A stretch of 64,000 nt of DNA from Chionis minor (lineage: Eukaryota; Chordata; Aves; Charadriiformes; Chionididae), in contig VZSF01007679.1 of the NCBI GenBank assembly GCA_013398295.1, positions 248,001 through 312,000 on the forward strand, written 5' to 3'. The notes under the pieces were generated by a model. That model was not told the origin of the DNA, did not search any database, and saw only the letters and a program-made list of their open reading frames with translations. The position numbers and the translations under genes were made by a program. This document shows positions 33,560-47,418 of this stretch, piece by piece (the stretch's first letter is position 1; each line of letters opens with the position of its first letter).

Positions 33560-36500
33560 AAGAAAATATAACAGTCTGGCAGAAACAGATATGTTCCATT
33601 TTTCTCAGTCTTGCACTTTGGTCTCTCTGCAGTAATATTAGTTAGGTTGTTATAGGTTTAATGTATTTTCCAATAATTATCTCATCTGAACACCTTTTAA
33701 AAGGAATTTTAGTAGTCAGCCCAGTTAAGCAAAAAGTATGTGAAAGAACCAATGCATTCATCTGAAAACACTTGAGTTTCCCAGTGTGTTTTTTTTTCAT
33801 GTGGTTTTTCTGGTACTTTCTGCCGTGGAGTATCCTCCTTGGGAAATAATTCCATGCTCTCTGAAAAACATATTCCAGCTTCCACATTTAACCGGAAGAC
33901 TACGCATGTGAAACCAGATCCTTATTCTTTTTATTTAATTATGCTAATTATGCTAGAAGATCTTTTTGTAATGTCTTCTGGGAAATATGTGTTATATGAA
34001 CAAGACATTTCCTGATATGGACTGAACTTTACACTTGTATATATGTCAAACATTAAAAATAAGTTATTCTGTGGTGTCCCATTTCTCCTGAAAAATAAAT
34101 AACACTCAGAAAATATTTCTAGTAGATGAATCTGAACTGGCAAGTGATTCAAATCCAAATAGTTTGCTCAGGGCTATCACTTTCTTCCTTTCCTTCCCTC
34201 TCCCTGTGAAAAACCGTCTTCAAGGATCTGTCTGAGAAAAAGACTAATCTGTGGTGCTATGCAAAAAGCTGCTTAAACTGACAGCAATCTTAGCATCATG
34301 CTCTGAAGAAGTCAACTTGGTATGCTTCTCACTCATCTCTCATTTGTGCTCCCTTGATGATTATTGCATCATTATAGTAATTATATCCAGTGCAGGGGAA
34401 TGATCACCTGAGATACAACTTGCTCAGTTTCCCTTTGTGCATGTGACTGCTCCTTAGGAAGCATATATTTAAAGGGCTTGCTCGGAAACTGATTTTCTGT
34501 AGAAAAATGCCATTAGATCATTATTTTTCCTCAAAATGCCTTTAAACATCAAGAATAGCAAATAGCAACTCAGAAGAATGTGTTTTCTTTCCTCTCCAGT
34601 CAGCCACCCTATAATCAAAGTTCTCATCTGTTGGTATGCCATGTGTGGACAATCTTCCTGCTGCTGCAAGGTTCAGAGCACTTGTAAATCTGTCATTTTA
34701 ATTTACAGCTGATCTAATCCATCAGGTTATTTTAAAGCAAAATGAGTTATCAAATGGACTGGACATTTGATAATGTCACTTTATTCTTTTCTTTGCTGAC
34801 CTTTATCTATAGCAAATGTATCGCATTCAAAATGAAAAACAAACACATTGAAAAGAAGACAACTTACAGTGTTCTGGCTTTTGAGATGTTTGCAGCTCAA
34901 TAGATGCTTGATATGTCATCTTTCCCAGTTATTTATGTATTTGTATGGAGTGAGTTGCTTTATTTTCAGAACTCCTCTCAAAGAAGGGGACTGGAATGCT
35001 GGTGCTAAATGGGATTGGCCACTTTGCTTTCATTCACAAAATTCAACCTCCCCTACTGCAGTTTAGTTAATACCAAATCATGAAACACTTTTCTTTCATT
35101 TTCTTTCCATTGCACATTGTGTGGCTGGGAAATCAATCCTTCATGGGATAATGATCTCTTAGAACTATCCTTCTTCAGAGAAAATAATGTGTGCTGTTGC
35201 CTGTTGTAGCATCATTAGCATGGTAGCATGGTTACAGCTTGATGCTTCCTACTGGGAAATCTCCCCTCTGATTTCTGAAGGATCCTATTGGACACCTGTA
35301 GCATTTTCCTTGCAGGCATTGTGTGAGGCCTCCACAAGGTGTGGGGAAGGTCAAATAGAGGTCCATCAGGGCCTGAACATGTTCTGAATGCTGCTTACTA
35401 ATGTGATATAATATAATAGGGTATAACAATATCAGCCCCTTTTTTTTTGCTTTGTAAGCCTATTTAGATGAGCTTCCCATTTCCATTTCTGCATCAGGGT
35501 ATCCTATTTTTCAGCACTCACGAAACTAAATATTGCACCTTCACCCCCCTCAATCCTCATCTTATGTCCTAATGTGTTCACAGAAAGAAAAAAACCCATG
35601 GGCAAGAATATTGTATTTTCTCTTATAGACAAAAGGCATTTGATGAGAACTCAAGTGAAAAACTCTGTATTTTGCTACTTACTTTGCTGTCATTCTCCAC
35701 CCCTTCCTTCTACCTATGCCTTCCCAACTACTTTTCCTGTGTTGTACTCCGAAGGCTCCAGTGCAGTGCATAATGACATTGTCTCCAGGAAATTATTTTA
35801 TCCAACCTAAATGAAATGTTACAGTACTGTTTTTTAATTCTCCCAGTACCTCGAATGAAAACATTTGCATATTTCTTCATGGATTATTGAAAAGGAAATT
35901 CTTTATGGGAATGATTGGTAAAATCCTGCTCCCACGGGATAATCTGTAAGATTTTGATGTCTATCTGCAAATTGTATCATTTTTACAGGACTAGCCACCA
36001 AATCAGGAAATGAAAATTTTAGAGCGGTTTTCAAGAGCATTTTCAAGGTATAAAGCATGCTGATAAGAGACACTGAAATGCAAAGTAGAATATTTGCAGA
36101 TCAAACTTCAAGTTCTTTATTTCCTTTGAAATTGCTGTAATTATAGCTGGGGGAATTTTTTGTATGTATGCATTTGTAAATTTGTTTCAAAAAAGGTTGT
36201 AACGATAAAATTACAGAGTTGATCAGAAGCAGAATTGCATAGGTCCAAAACTCATTACCAAAAGTTTTACTAAAACCAGCTGTTGTAATATTGATATGAG
36301 ACAGAACAGAATGGCTTGTTCATAGCAGGCAAAGTTTCACTGCTTAATAACGACTACTTTGGATTCAGTCCAGTGAATAGTTTAACTCTATAAATAATGC
36401 AATCTTGCTACAATTTCCTCTCTCAAGATTTGGTCTCCTTAATGATTTCAAACCTGCCCTGTCCCGTAGTATTATTATACTGCTTTAAATGTCTGTAAAT

Positions 36501-37027
36501 TGCTGACTCTTGGTAGCTATGTGGACTTTTTTTCTGCTCTGTCTTTCAAATTGAACATTCAGTTGAAATAAAATTATCAAAAAAGAAAAGAAAAACAGCT
36601 CATACTGTCCCTGTGTGGCTTATTCTACTGGAGACAACCACAAAATGAGAATTCTTTTCAGTTGTGGTATTACTTTATTCATTTCACTTGGGAATTACTT
36701 ATTTAACTTTGGTAACTCATATAATTTCAGTGTCTTTCAAAGCCAGGGGAATGTGTGTTTCATGCAACTAAGAGAGTGGAGAAGGTGAGGAGATGACTGC
36801 ACATCTGTGCTAGTTGAAGGAACATAGTTTCTGGATGTACACCTTCATGCCAGGTACCGCCCATTAGAATGTCTCGCTACCCTGTGATGTTTTTGGACAT
36901 TCTGTTGCAAAAAGTGGATGCCTTTTTCTGTGGTCATACTTGGTGTTCACTGTTCAAAACACTCACCATATACTCAGAGCATATGGTTACAAATCAGGGG
37001 TCTTAACCTTCCAGCTCTTTAGCATTT

Positions 37028-37046
37028 AAAAAAAAAAAAAAAAAAA
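37028..37046. repeat. Poly(A) run, 19 bases
   Basis: Uninterrupted run of 19 A. No retrocopy is recognisable to its left, so it is scored as a homopolymer. Confidence 0.9.
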
Positions 37047-39840
37047 TGACTCTACATTTTGGATTTGAATCCATGTGTTTTTTCTGGCCTTGTTTCAAAT
37101 TTTTCTATGTGATTGTGGTGGCAGCTTTCATTAGCAAAGATCAACACCTGTGCAAGTACATCTATAAACTGGAGTAGAGGCATTGCAGCACCTGCCAGTG
37201 CCCTGGATCCCACTTCAGCCCCTTTCCAGTTAAATATGTAATTCTGGAAGGGCTGAGGGAAAGATGAAAGGGCAATAAAGGCAGGGAGCTTTCACCAAGG
37301 GATGAGTCATCTCAGAGTTCATATTTGTGTGTGCATGCATTTGTGTACATTTTGGTTTTGTTACTTTCATTAACTTATAGACGGTTAAGCAGGAATCAGA
37401 TGTCAGCTTCCTCTGACTTCTTTCAAATCCACTATAAAAATGTGTCTTGAGTCTTTGGTTTTCTCTGTATTTTGATTACTTCTGCATCATTTTTGTTCAC
37501 CTGCATAAGTAAGGCTGCTAACAAGTATTATAATTTCTTAAAGCATTGAATGGAGTGAATGGAGACTTAATGGCTGTGGCAGACTGCACCATCTGCCATT
37601 CATTGAACCTGGAGATGAGATTTTGAAAACTTGAGGGAATCGAACTGAATTTAAAAAATGCAGGAAAGTTACTTGCTGCAGCAACCTCCATCTGGAATCA
37701 GTGGTGAGGGTAGGGATCTAAGTTGTTCAGGAGGACAAGCAATGGCCAGTGGGTTTATTCTGTGTCATTGCCAGCTGTGTGGACATTTGAGTAGAAAATA
37801 TAGTGGAAATAGTGGCTGTGTCAGGTCTGCCAGCTTTCCTCGTTTCATTGCAAGGCTCGCTGCTGTTTTCCTTACTCCATCCCAACAACTGTAGTAATAC
37901 GATTGCACAAGAATTTTGGCTTTGATTTATTGAGAAAGTATTTCTAAACTCCAGGTTACGGAGGGAAAGCCCGAAAAAGTGAGACTACAAATGTGCATGA
38001 GATACTCAGAGCTAAATAAGAATGAATTTTAAATTCAATCTTTTTGTAACTGCATTGATTTTTGCTGTTACTCACTTATTTTTGGAAGCTTCCTCAAGAT
38101 TTGTTCCATGTTTGAGGTTGACAGGAGTGGTGTATTTCCTTTTCAAGGCATATCCTCCACAATGCAAACATCTGGAAGAGGCTCCTACAAGAAGCAAGTT
38201 CTCTCCGAAACAGGATGATTTGGAAGAATCCAGCACAGTCTCTCTCCCTTTGTCTTTTTAGATTTTCTGAAGTATGAAAGCAAGTTTGCAGTTCAGCAGG
38301 AGTCTCACAAACAATATGTTTGCTGTTTGACTACTACTGTAGTAACCACCTTAAGTAAAAGCGAACATGAACTAGCACGAATTCTGTGCGTTAGTTTAAG
38401 GGTAATAGACAAAATGGCATTTTGTCTGGACTAACTTTCTAACAATAATGTCTTCTGAGCTATTTCTTGGAGGAGAAAAAGGTCTTTTTCTCGAACAGAT
38501 AAATAAATTTGTAATGGTTTTTAGGTGTATTACTGAAGTAGTAATGTAGTATCCAGGCTCATCTTGCAGCCATTTCTTCACTTAAATGGCCAGTAAATGC
38601 TTTTAAAGCAAGGTGTCATACAGTTGTCATGCAAGCAAGGAACTTTATTTGAGTTTATGCTTTGTGAAAGTACTGTCTAATTATACAAAATACTATGTAT
38701 TATGGCAAGAGCAGAGGTGATAGAACACAGTAAAGAAGATAACAGTGGTGATGTTAAATATGCTGAATCCATGCATATAGCAAACAGAAAAAAATCTGTA
38801 ACTAAAGAAGGATTTTTTTCCTCATTTTCCTTCCCTAACTTGGTTGCAAAACTCACTTAAAGTGTAAAGTCAATTTTAAAATTACACATTTCCCTGTAGT
38901 TCCTACCTATAATCATAACTAATTGTAACACAGATTCTACCATCTACCTAAAAAATTTAATTTAAAAGTATCTAATTTGCTTCACTCTCTAGATAGGAAA
39001 TAAGAAAATAAAGATTCAGTAATTTTATTTTTTTCCTAACTGTCCTAACTAAAATTACTTACCATGTACATTGCCTGCTTTCTGTCTTGCTGCTGAGATA
39101 GAATCAAGTTTAATTGTAAATGAACCCTTTGTATTTTATCCTCTCTGTAGAATCAACAGCAGAGATGACAGGGAATAACAATTTAACTGACATGAAAAAA
39201 TTAAAACAAGAATTTTTACTTTTTATTTGAGTCCCAACATTACAAAGTGCGAGAAAAAGAAGCCCGAACCACCATGGAAAAACTCTCCTTTTCTAACTTC
39301 ATTGCTTCTCTGTGATTTACGTTCTTCAGATGCTGAATTCAGAAATATAAATGGTTAAGCACATATTTTTATCTTGAATACCAACACAAACATTTTCGTT
39401 GGCTTTTTAGAGTAAATATTTTCTTTTAAAGATGCATGGATAGCTGTTTCATGTCAAAGCGACAACTTCAAGTCTATAGTTTATAAAGCTTTTTAATGCT
39501 TGTGATCTATTTACTGAATAATGCAATAGTGGTTTACAGCCAGTGATGGTTTTTTTGCCCCATCCCTTCACATCCCAACCCATCTCATCATATCCCTAAA
39601 TGAAACATGATTTATTTTCAAAAAGCAGAAAACATCTAAAGCTGAAATCCAGCACATTAAATTTGACAGTTCTAATAAGTGTTATGTAAAATTTGTTGGA
39701 AAAAGTTATTGACTTAACATCATCTTTTCTAATCCATTGCATGAAAAATTTGTTTACAGCTTTTAACATTTGTTTCATCCCATATTAACTTTTATCTTGC
39801 ATATTATTTTTCAAATGCGCACACATGATTCTTGTAATGG

Positions 39841-39846
39841 TTTATT
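39841..39846 (-). terminator. Possible polyadenylation signal (AATAAA, minus strand)
   Basis: AATAAA on the minus strand, followed 16-24 bases downstream by TGTGTGCGC (39817-39825), a GT-rich element of the kind that completes a vertebrate poly(A) site. It lies about 170 bases after the stop codon of the candidate exon at 40015-40145, a spacing that suits a short 3' untranslated region. Confidence 0.3.
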
Positions 39847-40014
39847 CATTTGCAGAAAAATACAGAAGTATATAATCATGTCTATTTGGGCCAGACATTC
39901 CTAAAGCAATTGTCTTAGGCATATCCTGAACAGCCAGTATACAAAAACACACTCAATCTGTAAGTGATTACTAGAGATCATTGCAAGCAATACAAAGATT
40001 ATTTTTACATATCT

Positions 40015-40145
40015 TCATATTCTCATCTCTGTCTCTCTGACATAATCATAATTATGCTGGTAATTCTCTGAAGAGGAAGAGTGCAGTTGGCCAATAGCAC
40101 TTTCGGGAGGACCATCCCTGTAGTTTGCTCTGTTGGGTGGACAAC
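40015..40145 (-). CDS. Possible 3'-terminal coding exon, unidentified protein
   Basis: On the minus strand an acceptor (pyrimidine-rich tatttctctgtgctctgc, then ...cggtgcag) precedes 42 open codons ending in TGA at 40015-40017. The predicted tail is hydrophilic, with serine, asparagine and tyrosine-rich parts (for example HSSSSENYQHNYDYV) and ends ETEMRI. A poly(A) signal with a GT-rich downstream element follows at the right distance. The exon would begin with the last two bases of a split codon. I do not recognise the protein and see no adjacent upstream exon I would vouch for. The pyrimidine tract lies rather far from the AG, which weakens it. It may be chance; the ordered set acceptor, open frame, stop, poly(A) signal is the reason it is listed. 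Confidence 0.2.
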
Positions 40146-41383
40146 CTGCACCGATTGACATTGCAGAGCACAGAGAAATACAGTCTATAGAACAAGCTCT
40201 CACCGTGTCTTCTCAGACCTAGTGTTGTTATGAAGAAGAGAGCTGCAGAGCTGGACAGAAGTCTGATAACACCTATCAGTCCTGTGCTGTTGGGTTGGGA
40301 CTGTAATTCAGTGCTCCAGAGAGGACACCATTTATTTGTACCTGTTTCAGTGCTCTCTGGAAGGGAGCGATAGGCTTATTTGCTTTGAGACAACTGGTAA
40401 ATGAGGACTCGCAAGTATTAGCTTTCTTTTTCTGATGGTTTCATTGACATCTACAGATTGCATTGGTGCACTGTATTTGTAATAGCTTCACATATATTCA
40501 CTGGCATCTCATAGTATTTCAAATTTACGCAATGATTAAAAGCTTCTCTGTCAATATTATTTTGTATCCATTTTGTGTCCTACAGCTACTGCTATTTGCA
40601 GTGTGGCAGTTGTTTTAGAAATAATTTCTTATGTACTTCTAACAATTGATCATGCTTTCTACACTTCCTAATACTTTTCTTCTGTATCTTATAGTAGAAT
40701 CTTAAATTTTGGAAGAAGGTGCAGATCGTTCATTGTCCATGGAAAGATGTGTGTATGACTCTTGAAGTAGAGAAATTTTGCAGTTCAGGGTAGATGTGTG
40801 TTGAAGGAACTCTAGATTAACCATGGTAAGTTGATTCTTAGCCAGATATTGCTGTAGTTTGTGGCTAAAAATGCAACTAACATTTAGGTAAATCCAAGAA
40901 GTGCCAATGAGCTACTTTTTGCAGACTGATATTAACTGACTATTCTCACATCTGCAGCCATCCTGATTTTCATTTCTCCTGATTTGTCTGCTTTTTGTAA
41001 AAAAATAACTTGGATGGGAAAGTGGGATGTTTACCATAGTTGCAAATTTTGTGTGGGTTCTTTAAATAACAGTAGCAGGAGAAGGAAAGCTATGATCTCT
41101 ATGTAACTTAACAGAAATACCTGCCTTGGATTTTTGAAAACTGAAAGCTGTTAAGGCAAGAAGTGTCTATTATTGTCTTAGATGGAACAAATAATTACAT
41201 AAAAATTCACTTTTACTCAGAGCAAAATAGGATAATTGGGTTCTAGTGTCGTTGGCAGAGAGTAAGCAGAAATGGTAACAGGGAAAGCAGCAACATCTAC
41301 CCAGATGTTGCCTTCTTATTCTGTTTAAAACAGTATATTTATGCTTTGTATGAAAGTATTTATGTATGGGTGTATAATATTTA

Positions 41384-41431
41384 TGGGTATAAACATATAT
41401 TTATATATACGTATAAATGTATATATAGTGT
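41384..41431. repeat. AT-rich (TA)-type low-complexity tract
   Basis: Alternating tata/tat/aaat units with a few G and C, for example catatatttatatatacg. It is not a clean microsatellite. Confidence 0.7.
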
Positions 41432-42188
41432 TTGTGTGCATGTGTAAGTAAGAATCATACAAAACAATACTCTCATAATAGCTTTCACTACTTGGATTTT
41501 CCAAACAACCACCTAAGTAGTATTTGATTTTAAGAGATTAGGTTGTGGGGCTTGGATGCATTATCTTTTGCAACTTTCAGCCCAGAAGAAATGAGGGGAA
41601 AAAAGATAATCTATCAAGTTAGATCTCTTATCAGTTTAATATACAACATCAGGCTAACTGAATGAAAAGAAACTTGATTCACTTATGTCAATTCAGTTAT
41701 GATGTATTACTGCACTATGAAAATGTTTAGATGAAATCTGAAAGCAGTTACAACAGTATTTACCAAAATAATTTCTACAACAAGTTTAGAGGACCATTTT
41801 TAATTAAACAGACTTTGACTGTTTCAGAGATGTTTAGTAAAGCAGATAAAAGAGAACTATGTCCAACTCTGACTCAAAATTAGAATTAATAATGAATGTA
41901 AATCTCTTGAGATTCAAAAATAGTTTGCTAAGTTCTGTCTTTAGTTTTCACATCTTTGTACTTCCTGAGTCTAGAATCAATAGACTTCTGGGAAAGGTTA
42001 TTATAATTGTTCTTTGTCAGACACAAATGGAAAGCAGGATGTATAAAAGTATTTGGTGAGACTCCATTCATTTGAAATTTCCAGGTCAGTTTTTCAGTAT
42101 TAGGAGTTTGGATTCTACAGATAAGAAAGCAACAGGGGTGAAGAAAATTGTCCAATGTTTGTTTCAGAAAACTGGCAGCTGTTTTCCT

Positions 42189-42237
42189 TGTTACTTTAAT
42201 GAAAGTAATGAAAATGTTACTTTAATGTTACTTTAAT
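42189..42237. repeat. Short repeat, three copies of (t)gttactttaat
   Basis: The unit tgttactttaat appears at 42189-42200, 42215-42226 and, overlapping by one base, 42226-42237, with a related gaaagtaatgaaaa spacer. It looks like a small local duplication. Confidence 0.7.
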
Positions 42238-43646
42238 CTTCAGGAAGATAAAAAGAATTTCACTTCAATCAAAAAGGATATTTCAATTCTGTCCTTAGTA
42301 TAAGCTTCATTGATTTCTATACCATTCAGACACAAAGTAAGAGTGTTAAGTTAGTCCTTACAGGGCATGAGAAAATTTGTAATAGATTAGCATTTTGACA
42401 TGGGCTTAATTTTAAAACTTGTGCAGTGTTTTCTTTGTCCTTGTCCCTGGTTGCAGTAATTGTCTGGGTTTGTTTGTAAGGCACAAGTAGCAAGAACTGT
42501 TATCTGGGTTTTAGCCCTTGCACAGTGATGATAAGGGGGGCTAAAACGGCTTGGAAATGTGGACTTCCCCTCCTGGTGGAGGGCTGGAGATTGTTGCCAG
42601 CGTGCCACTGCAGGTTCTCTCCAATTCCTCTGCTGAGTAGGAGATTCAAGGGGGAACTTGCAGCCCCGCACAGCAACCCGGTTTGTGACGATGTAGAGCT
42701 ATGACCTGTGTGTAAGGAAAGTGGGGAGGAACGTGTCTGCATTAAGCGTGCATATTTGGTTGTACCATTCTTTTAGACAAAGCAAAATTTTGAGCAGGGT
42801 TTGAAGGAGGTGGAAGTTCACTGCAGTTTACCCACTTGGTTCAGTGGATTGGAAAGCCAGTGTGATTTTAGCTCTCTCTGGAACCCACAAGTTTTATAAT
42901 GCATGTGTAGGAGAAAATACCATAGGAATACTGAAAAATTTCTGCAGGCTCCCCCAGCTAAGCAGCAGATACAGTCTTTCGCAGATGAAGTAATTGTCTG
43001 GGAAATAAGTAGTTTTGAAACAAATAATTGTGGCTGTGCATCCAGACACCCATAGACAAGTCCAGAAACAACCCAGGAAAATAATTCCTTTGGAAGCGAT
43101 CTGCCAGGCTGTGCTAATCTACTTGTAAAGATCCCAGGATCATTTGCCCCGGTTAACAGTTTGTATGCAGGCATAAGCAGAGGATAGCTTAGGGACATTG
43201 CAATAGGCACAGACTTAATCCCTATACTATTGAAAAGAGCAGTGGTAGTATCACAGCAGGAGTTACAGCAGACAAAGCTGATAAGGTTTTGTTTTCCTCG
43301 TTTCCTTGCAAATGATAGCAACATATGTCCAGCAAAAATGGTTATTAAAGTAGAACTGAACTCCTGCCCTTTGAGTTATTTCAAAGAAACGCTGTTTTGT
43401 AACTTGCTTACCTTTGTATTTTTCTCAGAACTTCATGACAAGCTGTGTTAAAACTAAAACACAACAAAAAATTAAAACATCAATGACTATTCAAGCTAAT
43501 AGAAGAATCCAGCTGTAATTTAGAGGGTGTATAAAAGGTTTTTAGATTAATGGTTTGAATTATGTTTAGATTGCCAATGACTGGAGAAAGTGTTTCAAGG
43601 GTTTCCATTTATATTTGGGTGACTAAGGCCAGGGACAGTCACTTAC

Positions 43647-43930
43647 CAGCACTGGGGATATGGTTTTGGGATTTAAAATGTGCCTTTTCTGTGTTAGGAA
43701 GGCAGGAGGGAAGACAGGGGTCTGCCCTGATGAACCACTGACAGAAAAGGTATTTTTCCAGGTGTTATCCAGGGTTGATCTAGCCTTAAATGTTGCTCGT
43801 ATGTGAAGACTGGGCATCATGCATTGGGTGCCATTAGACTCTAATGCATCATATACTTTATCTCTTACTGCAGTGCTTTCAGCACCACTTGAGATTGCAC
43901 TTCCACTTAAGATTGCACTTAGAAACCAGA
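43647..43930 (-). other. Possible 284-bp exon in a 113-codon open frame
   Basis: On the minus strand the segment lies between an acceptor (ttttctagggtcttttcag) and a strong donor (CTG|GTAAGT, with GTAAGT at 43641-43646), and one frame stays open through both. That frame contains an in-frame 18-bp tandem duplication giving the near-repeat AILSGS/AISSGA. I recognise no domain. The absence of a known protein signature and the frequency of such sites by chance keep confidence low. Confidence 0.12.
43885..43920. repeat. Tandem duplication of 18 bp (two copies)
   Basis: Copies ccacttgagattgcactt (43885-43902) and ccacttaagattgcactt (43903-43920) differ at one base. The period is a multiple of three, so the surrounding minus-strand open frame is not shifted by it. 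Confidence 0.9.
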
Positions 43931-46900
43931 CTGAAAAGACCCTAGAAAAATTAGCTATTCCCATCAGTGAATGACCTCTTCAAATATTTCCCAACATATA
44001 TGAAGTAAGACTTTGCTTTCTTTCAGCAGTTCTTCTTCAAGCAATAGCCATCATCTTGATCGGTTGTACTTTATACCCTGTTTAGTAGGAAATCCAGGGA
44101 ATGAAAGCTAGGAGACCGCCACAAGATCTGCTGAATGTCACACATGTAATGGTGGATAAATGCTCACACCTATCTGCATATGTGTGCTTGCACACTTGGC
44201 CTGCCTGCTGTAGACATAAAGGATTTGGCTTTAAAGAGCTAAATCTGGGACCAGCAGGTGCAGCACAGAAGCATTCAGGATCCCTGCTCCATGGCACCAC
44301 GATAATACTTGTGATGACAAAAATGCCCTTCAAATTAATATGCTCTGCCTCAAACAAAATGAAAACAGCATAAGAGTTGCCAAAATACAACTCCCTTTCA
44401 TGGAGAACATGTTTCAAGAAGCTTTCCAGAAACGTTAAACAGCTTGAAGTCATTGGAGAAGAGATAACTACAGAAATACTAAGACACAGCCATTTTTGGC
44501 CATTGCTTTTCCAAGAGAAATCTGAATTATTCTGAAAGAAGCTTATAAGAAAGTGTATGTAAGGTCTTTTTAAAAAGTCAGAAAATGAGAGAAAATATAT
44601 AAAGACAGTATAACAAGGAAGTCAATGAGGGAGATATGAGAGAAAATTTATTCAGAATAATGACATTCTTGGTAATTTGTCTGAAAAATTCACAAATACT
44701 GTAGGTAATCTGCAGGCTGACAGTGGGTGTTTGCATGTGTACGCATAAAGAAAAATGATGAAGTTTAGTCAAAACGTGACACTTCAGCCTTTTGGTATTG
44801 TAGCCAAGATCATTCTTGATTTCGAGGACCAAATCTCAGTTAGATATAAACTGGAGTAGCCTGACTGGCTTCCAAGAAGATCCATGGTTTTGTACCACTG
44901 GCAATCTGTTGCACACATCATGGGGTCAAGAAGGACCATCTGCATTTTTCTCCTTCTTGCTAGTATCCTGTTTACACTGTTTAGAAACAATGATTTTTCA
45001 CCTGGTCTTTACGCACTTCCACTTTACAATTTGCTTTCCCTTCCCTTACCTAGCTGATATTTAAGCTATTAAGAAAATATTTTGACCATGATTATATGCC
45101 ATTACTTTCCTATGATGAAGATGTATATATATGACAATGCATTGTCTTATCAGAGGTAAGAATTATCAGAATTAAATATCATAATTATCAAGAATTATGC
45201 ATCAAATTATACACAAATTTGCCTTCAACTAGTAGGTTACATCTAGAGTGCGCTGAACTTTTTGCCCTGTCATGTTCGATCAACAGGCTGCTCTTAGTTT
45301 GTTCACAATCATCATGCTGCTGATTCCTGAGGAGTTCGACATTGGCAAGATAGTTTGTAGAACTATTTGAAATTTACAATAAAGGTCTTTAATAATATGA
45401 GACGCTTGGGGATACTTCTAGATTAAAAAAAAAGTACATAATTTTAAAACACTGGTGCAGTTATAAGCCAGCTGTCTAGTTGTGTTGCTCTTGTCTGCAT
45501 TTCAGGCTGCTGTTGGCCACCATAATTTTACAAGATGTGGGTGTAGGTTTTTGCCTCTGAGCCAAGAGTAGGAGCCTGCATAACAAACTTGTATCCTTGA
45601 TCCTGACTGTAACTATAGAGACTGCGAAAGGAGAGAGCTATCTTCAAGGACTTCTGAGCAGAAGGGTCATAGCTGGAGAAAAAGGCCAAGCAACTCTGCA
45701 CTCAATAAACTGAAGCAGGAAACCACAGCATGACTCATTTCTTATGTGTAATGTATCATCAGAGCTCTCCCGTTACAGTTCACTGGTGGAAATGAAGTTC
45801 ATCTTTCTCTGGCTTTCAGGAAACTGCTGAGAGAAAATTCCTTTAGGGAAGTCACAGCTCCAATGCTGGGTGTTTTGCAAGCAGAAAGGTAACACTGACA
45901 CCTGATTGCTGTCAGATACAAACTGATGCTTTGCATAATCTTACCCCCAGCTGAAGTATCATGTTCTCTTCAAAATGCCTTTGCTTGGTGAGAACTTCAG
46001 TAGCCCGATATCTACAGTCTCAATGAGGGAACACTAGTGTTGCAGGCTGGGTGGATCAACTCCTTTCTTCTTATTCTCTTGCTGCTAATTTTCATGTCTC
46101 AACAGTGATGTGAACAGCAAGCAAACTAACTCTGATAATGAAAATCAGCTAAAATAATGAAGTCTGTTATTGGGGTTTTTTGGACAATGATTAGCAGTTA
46201 AACAAAGTCTTGAATGTGAACCAAATTAGATTCTGTTTCTATTCTGATTTAATAACTATTTTTGAGGGACTGTGATATAGGACTCTCAGTGAATTTCGAA
46301 ACAAAACCAAGTGATTCTGTTTCCAGGTTTCCTGCAGGGTTTTAGGTTGGGGGGAAAAAAGCACCAAGGATGTACTGACAATGCCTAGTGATTTTGGGAG
46401 ATAAAGAAGGGTGTAGAGACACAGACATAAGCAATGCTGAACTAGAGCCATCTTGCTTTTTTGTTCTGAATCAGAATGTCCATAACAGAAGATTCCCATC
46501 CTGAAATATTAAGCCGTGGCCTCATGAGCTACAGGCTGTATTTTAAATCTGGTTTTGTTTTCACAAAAAGCTACATTAATAATATCTTGGCATGGCACTG
46601 AGCACCATCTATTGTGTAAAATTCTGTTGCCTGCTGTGCTTTTCTATCATTAATAATACATCCTAAGATGGGAGTGAGAAGAGAGTCTTGCAAAGCTAGC
46701 TGATAAGATAGCTGAAAATGCTTCTTTCATTCCAACTAGGATGATAAAAATAAGAAGGAATCTTTCATACTATAGATGACAGATTCAAAGTTGAACTGAG
46801 AGCATCTAACCTCACTGAAAGTCATGGAACTTCACTGCCTTGGAGGAAATCTAGACTGAACTGAGAATTAAAAAAGCAAAAAAAAGCCTGGCGTCAGTTA

Positions 46901-47418
46901 TATTCCCCAAGCACTGAGTTTAGCCTTCAAAACACCAGCATGGTTTTCTTTATGCTCTGATGATCCATCAGTGTCCCATAAATTAAGACTGTGCAATTGA
47001 AAAAACTATTTTTTTTGACCTACTTCTTTTTTTCTCCCCAGGTTTTGAAGGCTTTTTTCTTCCTGTCTCCCTAAAATACTGTCTTTAATCTCATCCAAAA
47101 AAAAAATTATAAAATCATTTCTAGAAACACTACTTTTCTCACACACATGTTTTTGAGAGTAATGTCTATTAAAACAATGGTGATGAGCTGAATTTTGGAG
47201 GTTGATCAAGAACTTTAAACTTGAGCCCACATAGAAGACCCCAAAGTTCATGGTTTTCAAATCAATCATCTTGGAAACCTGTTTTTTTTGTCCAAATGAA
47301 TCTTGTGTAGATGTAGCATTAGACCTTTGTTCTATCTTTCTGGAGTGAAAACACCGGTGGGTTTTGCTAATGACAAAATTTACTGTTTGCTTACTCTTAT
47401 TCTGCTTTTCTCTTGCAG

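Larger units (their letters stand above)
26652..37027. other. Non-coding stretch, no gene or transposon recognised
   Basis: First half of a roughly 23-kb interval with no recognisable transposon. Open frames are at most 107 codons (32275-32598, minus). Simple features are a C12 run at 32039-32050 and an AAAC-type tract at 33538-33559. An octamer-type motif ATTTGCAT is at 35863-35870 within a stretch (35820-36160) rich in homeodomain-like cores. I see no exon with convincing support. Confidence 0.55.

Noticed and set aside
42818..43324. 168-codon minus-strand open frame with hydrophobic parts
   Set aside because: No family signature and no supporting signals; the cysteine- and leucine-rich mix looks like translated non-coding DNA.
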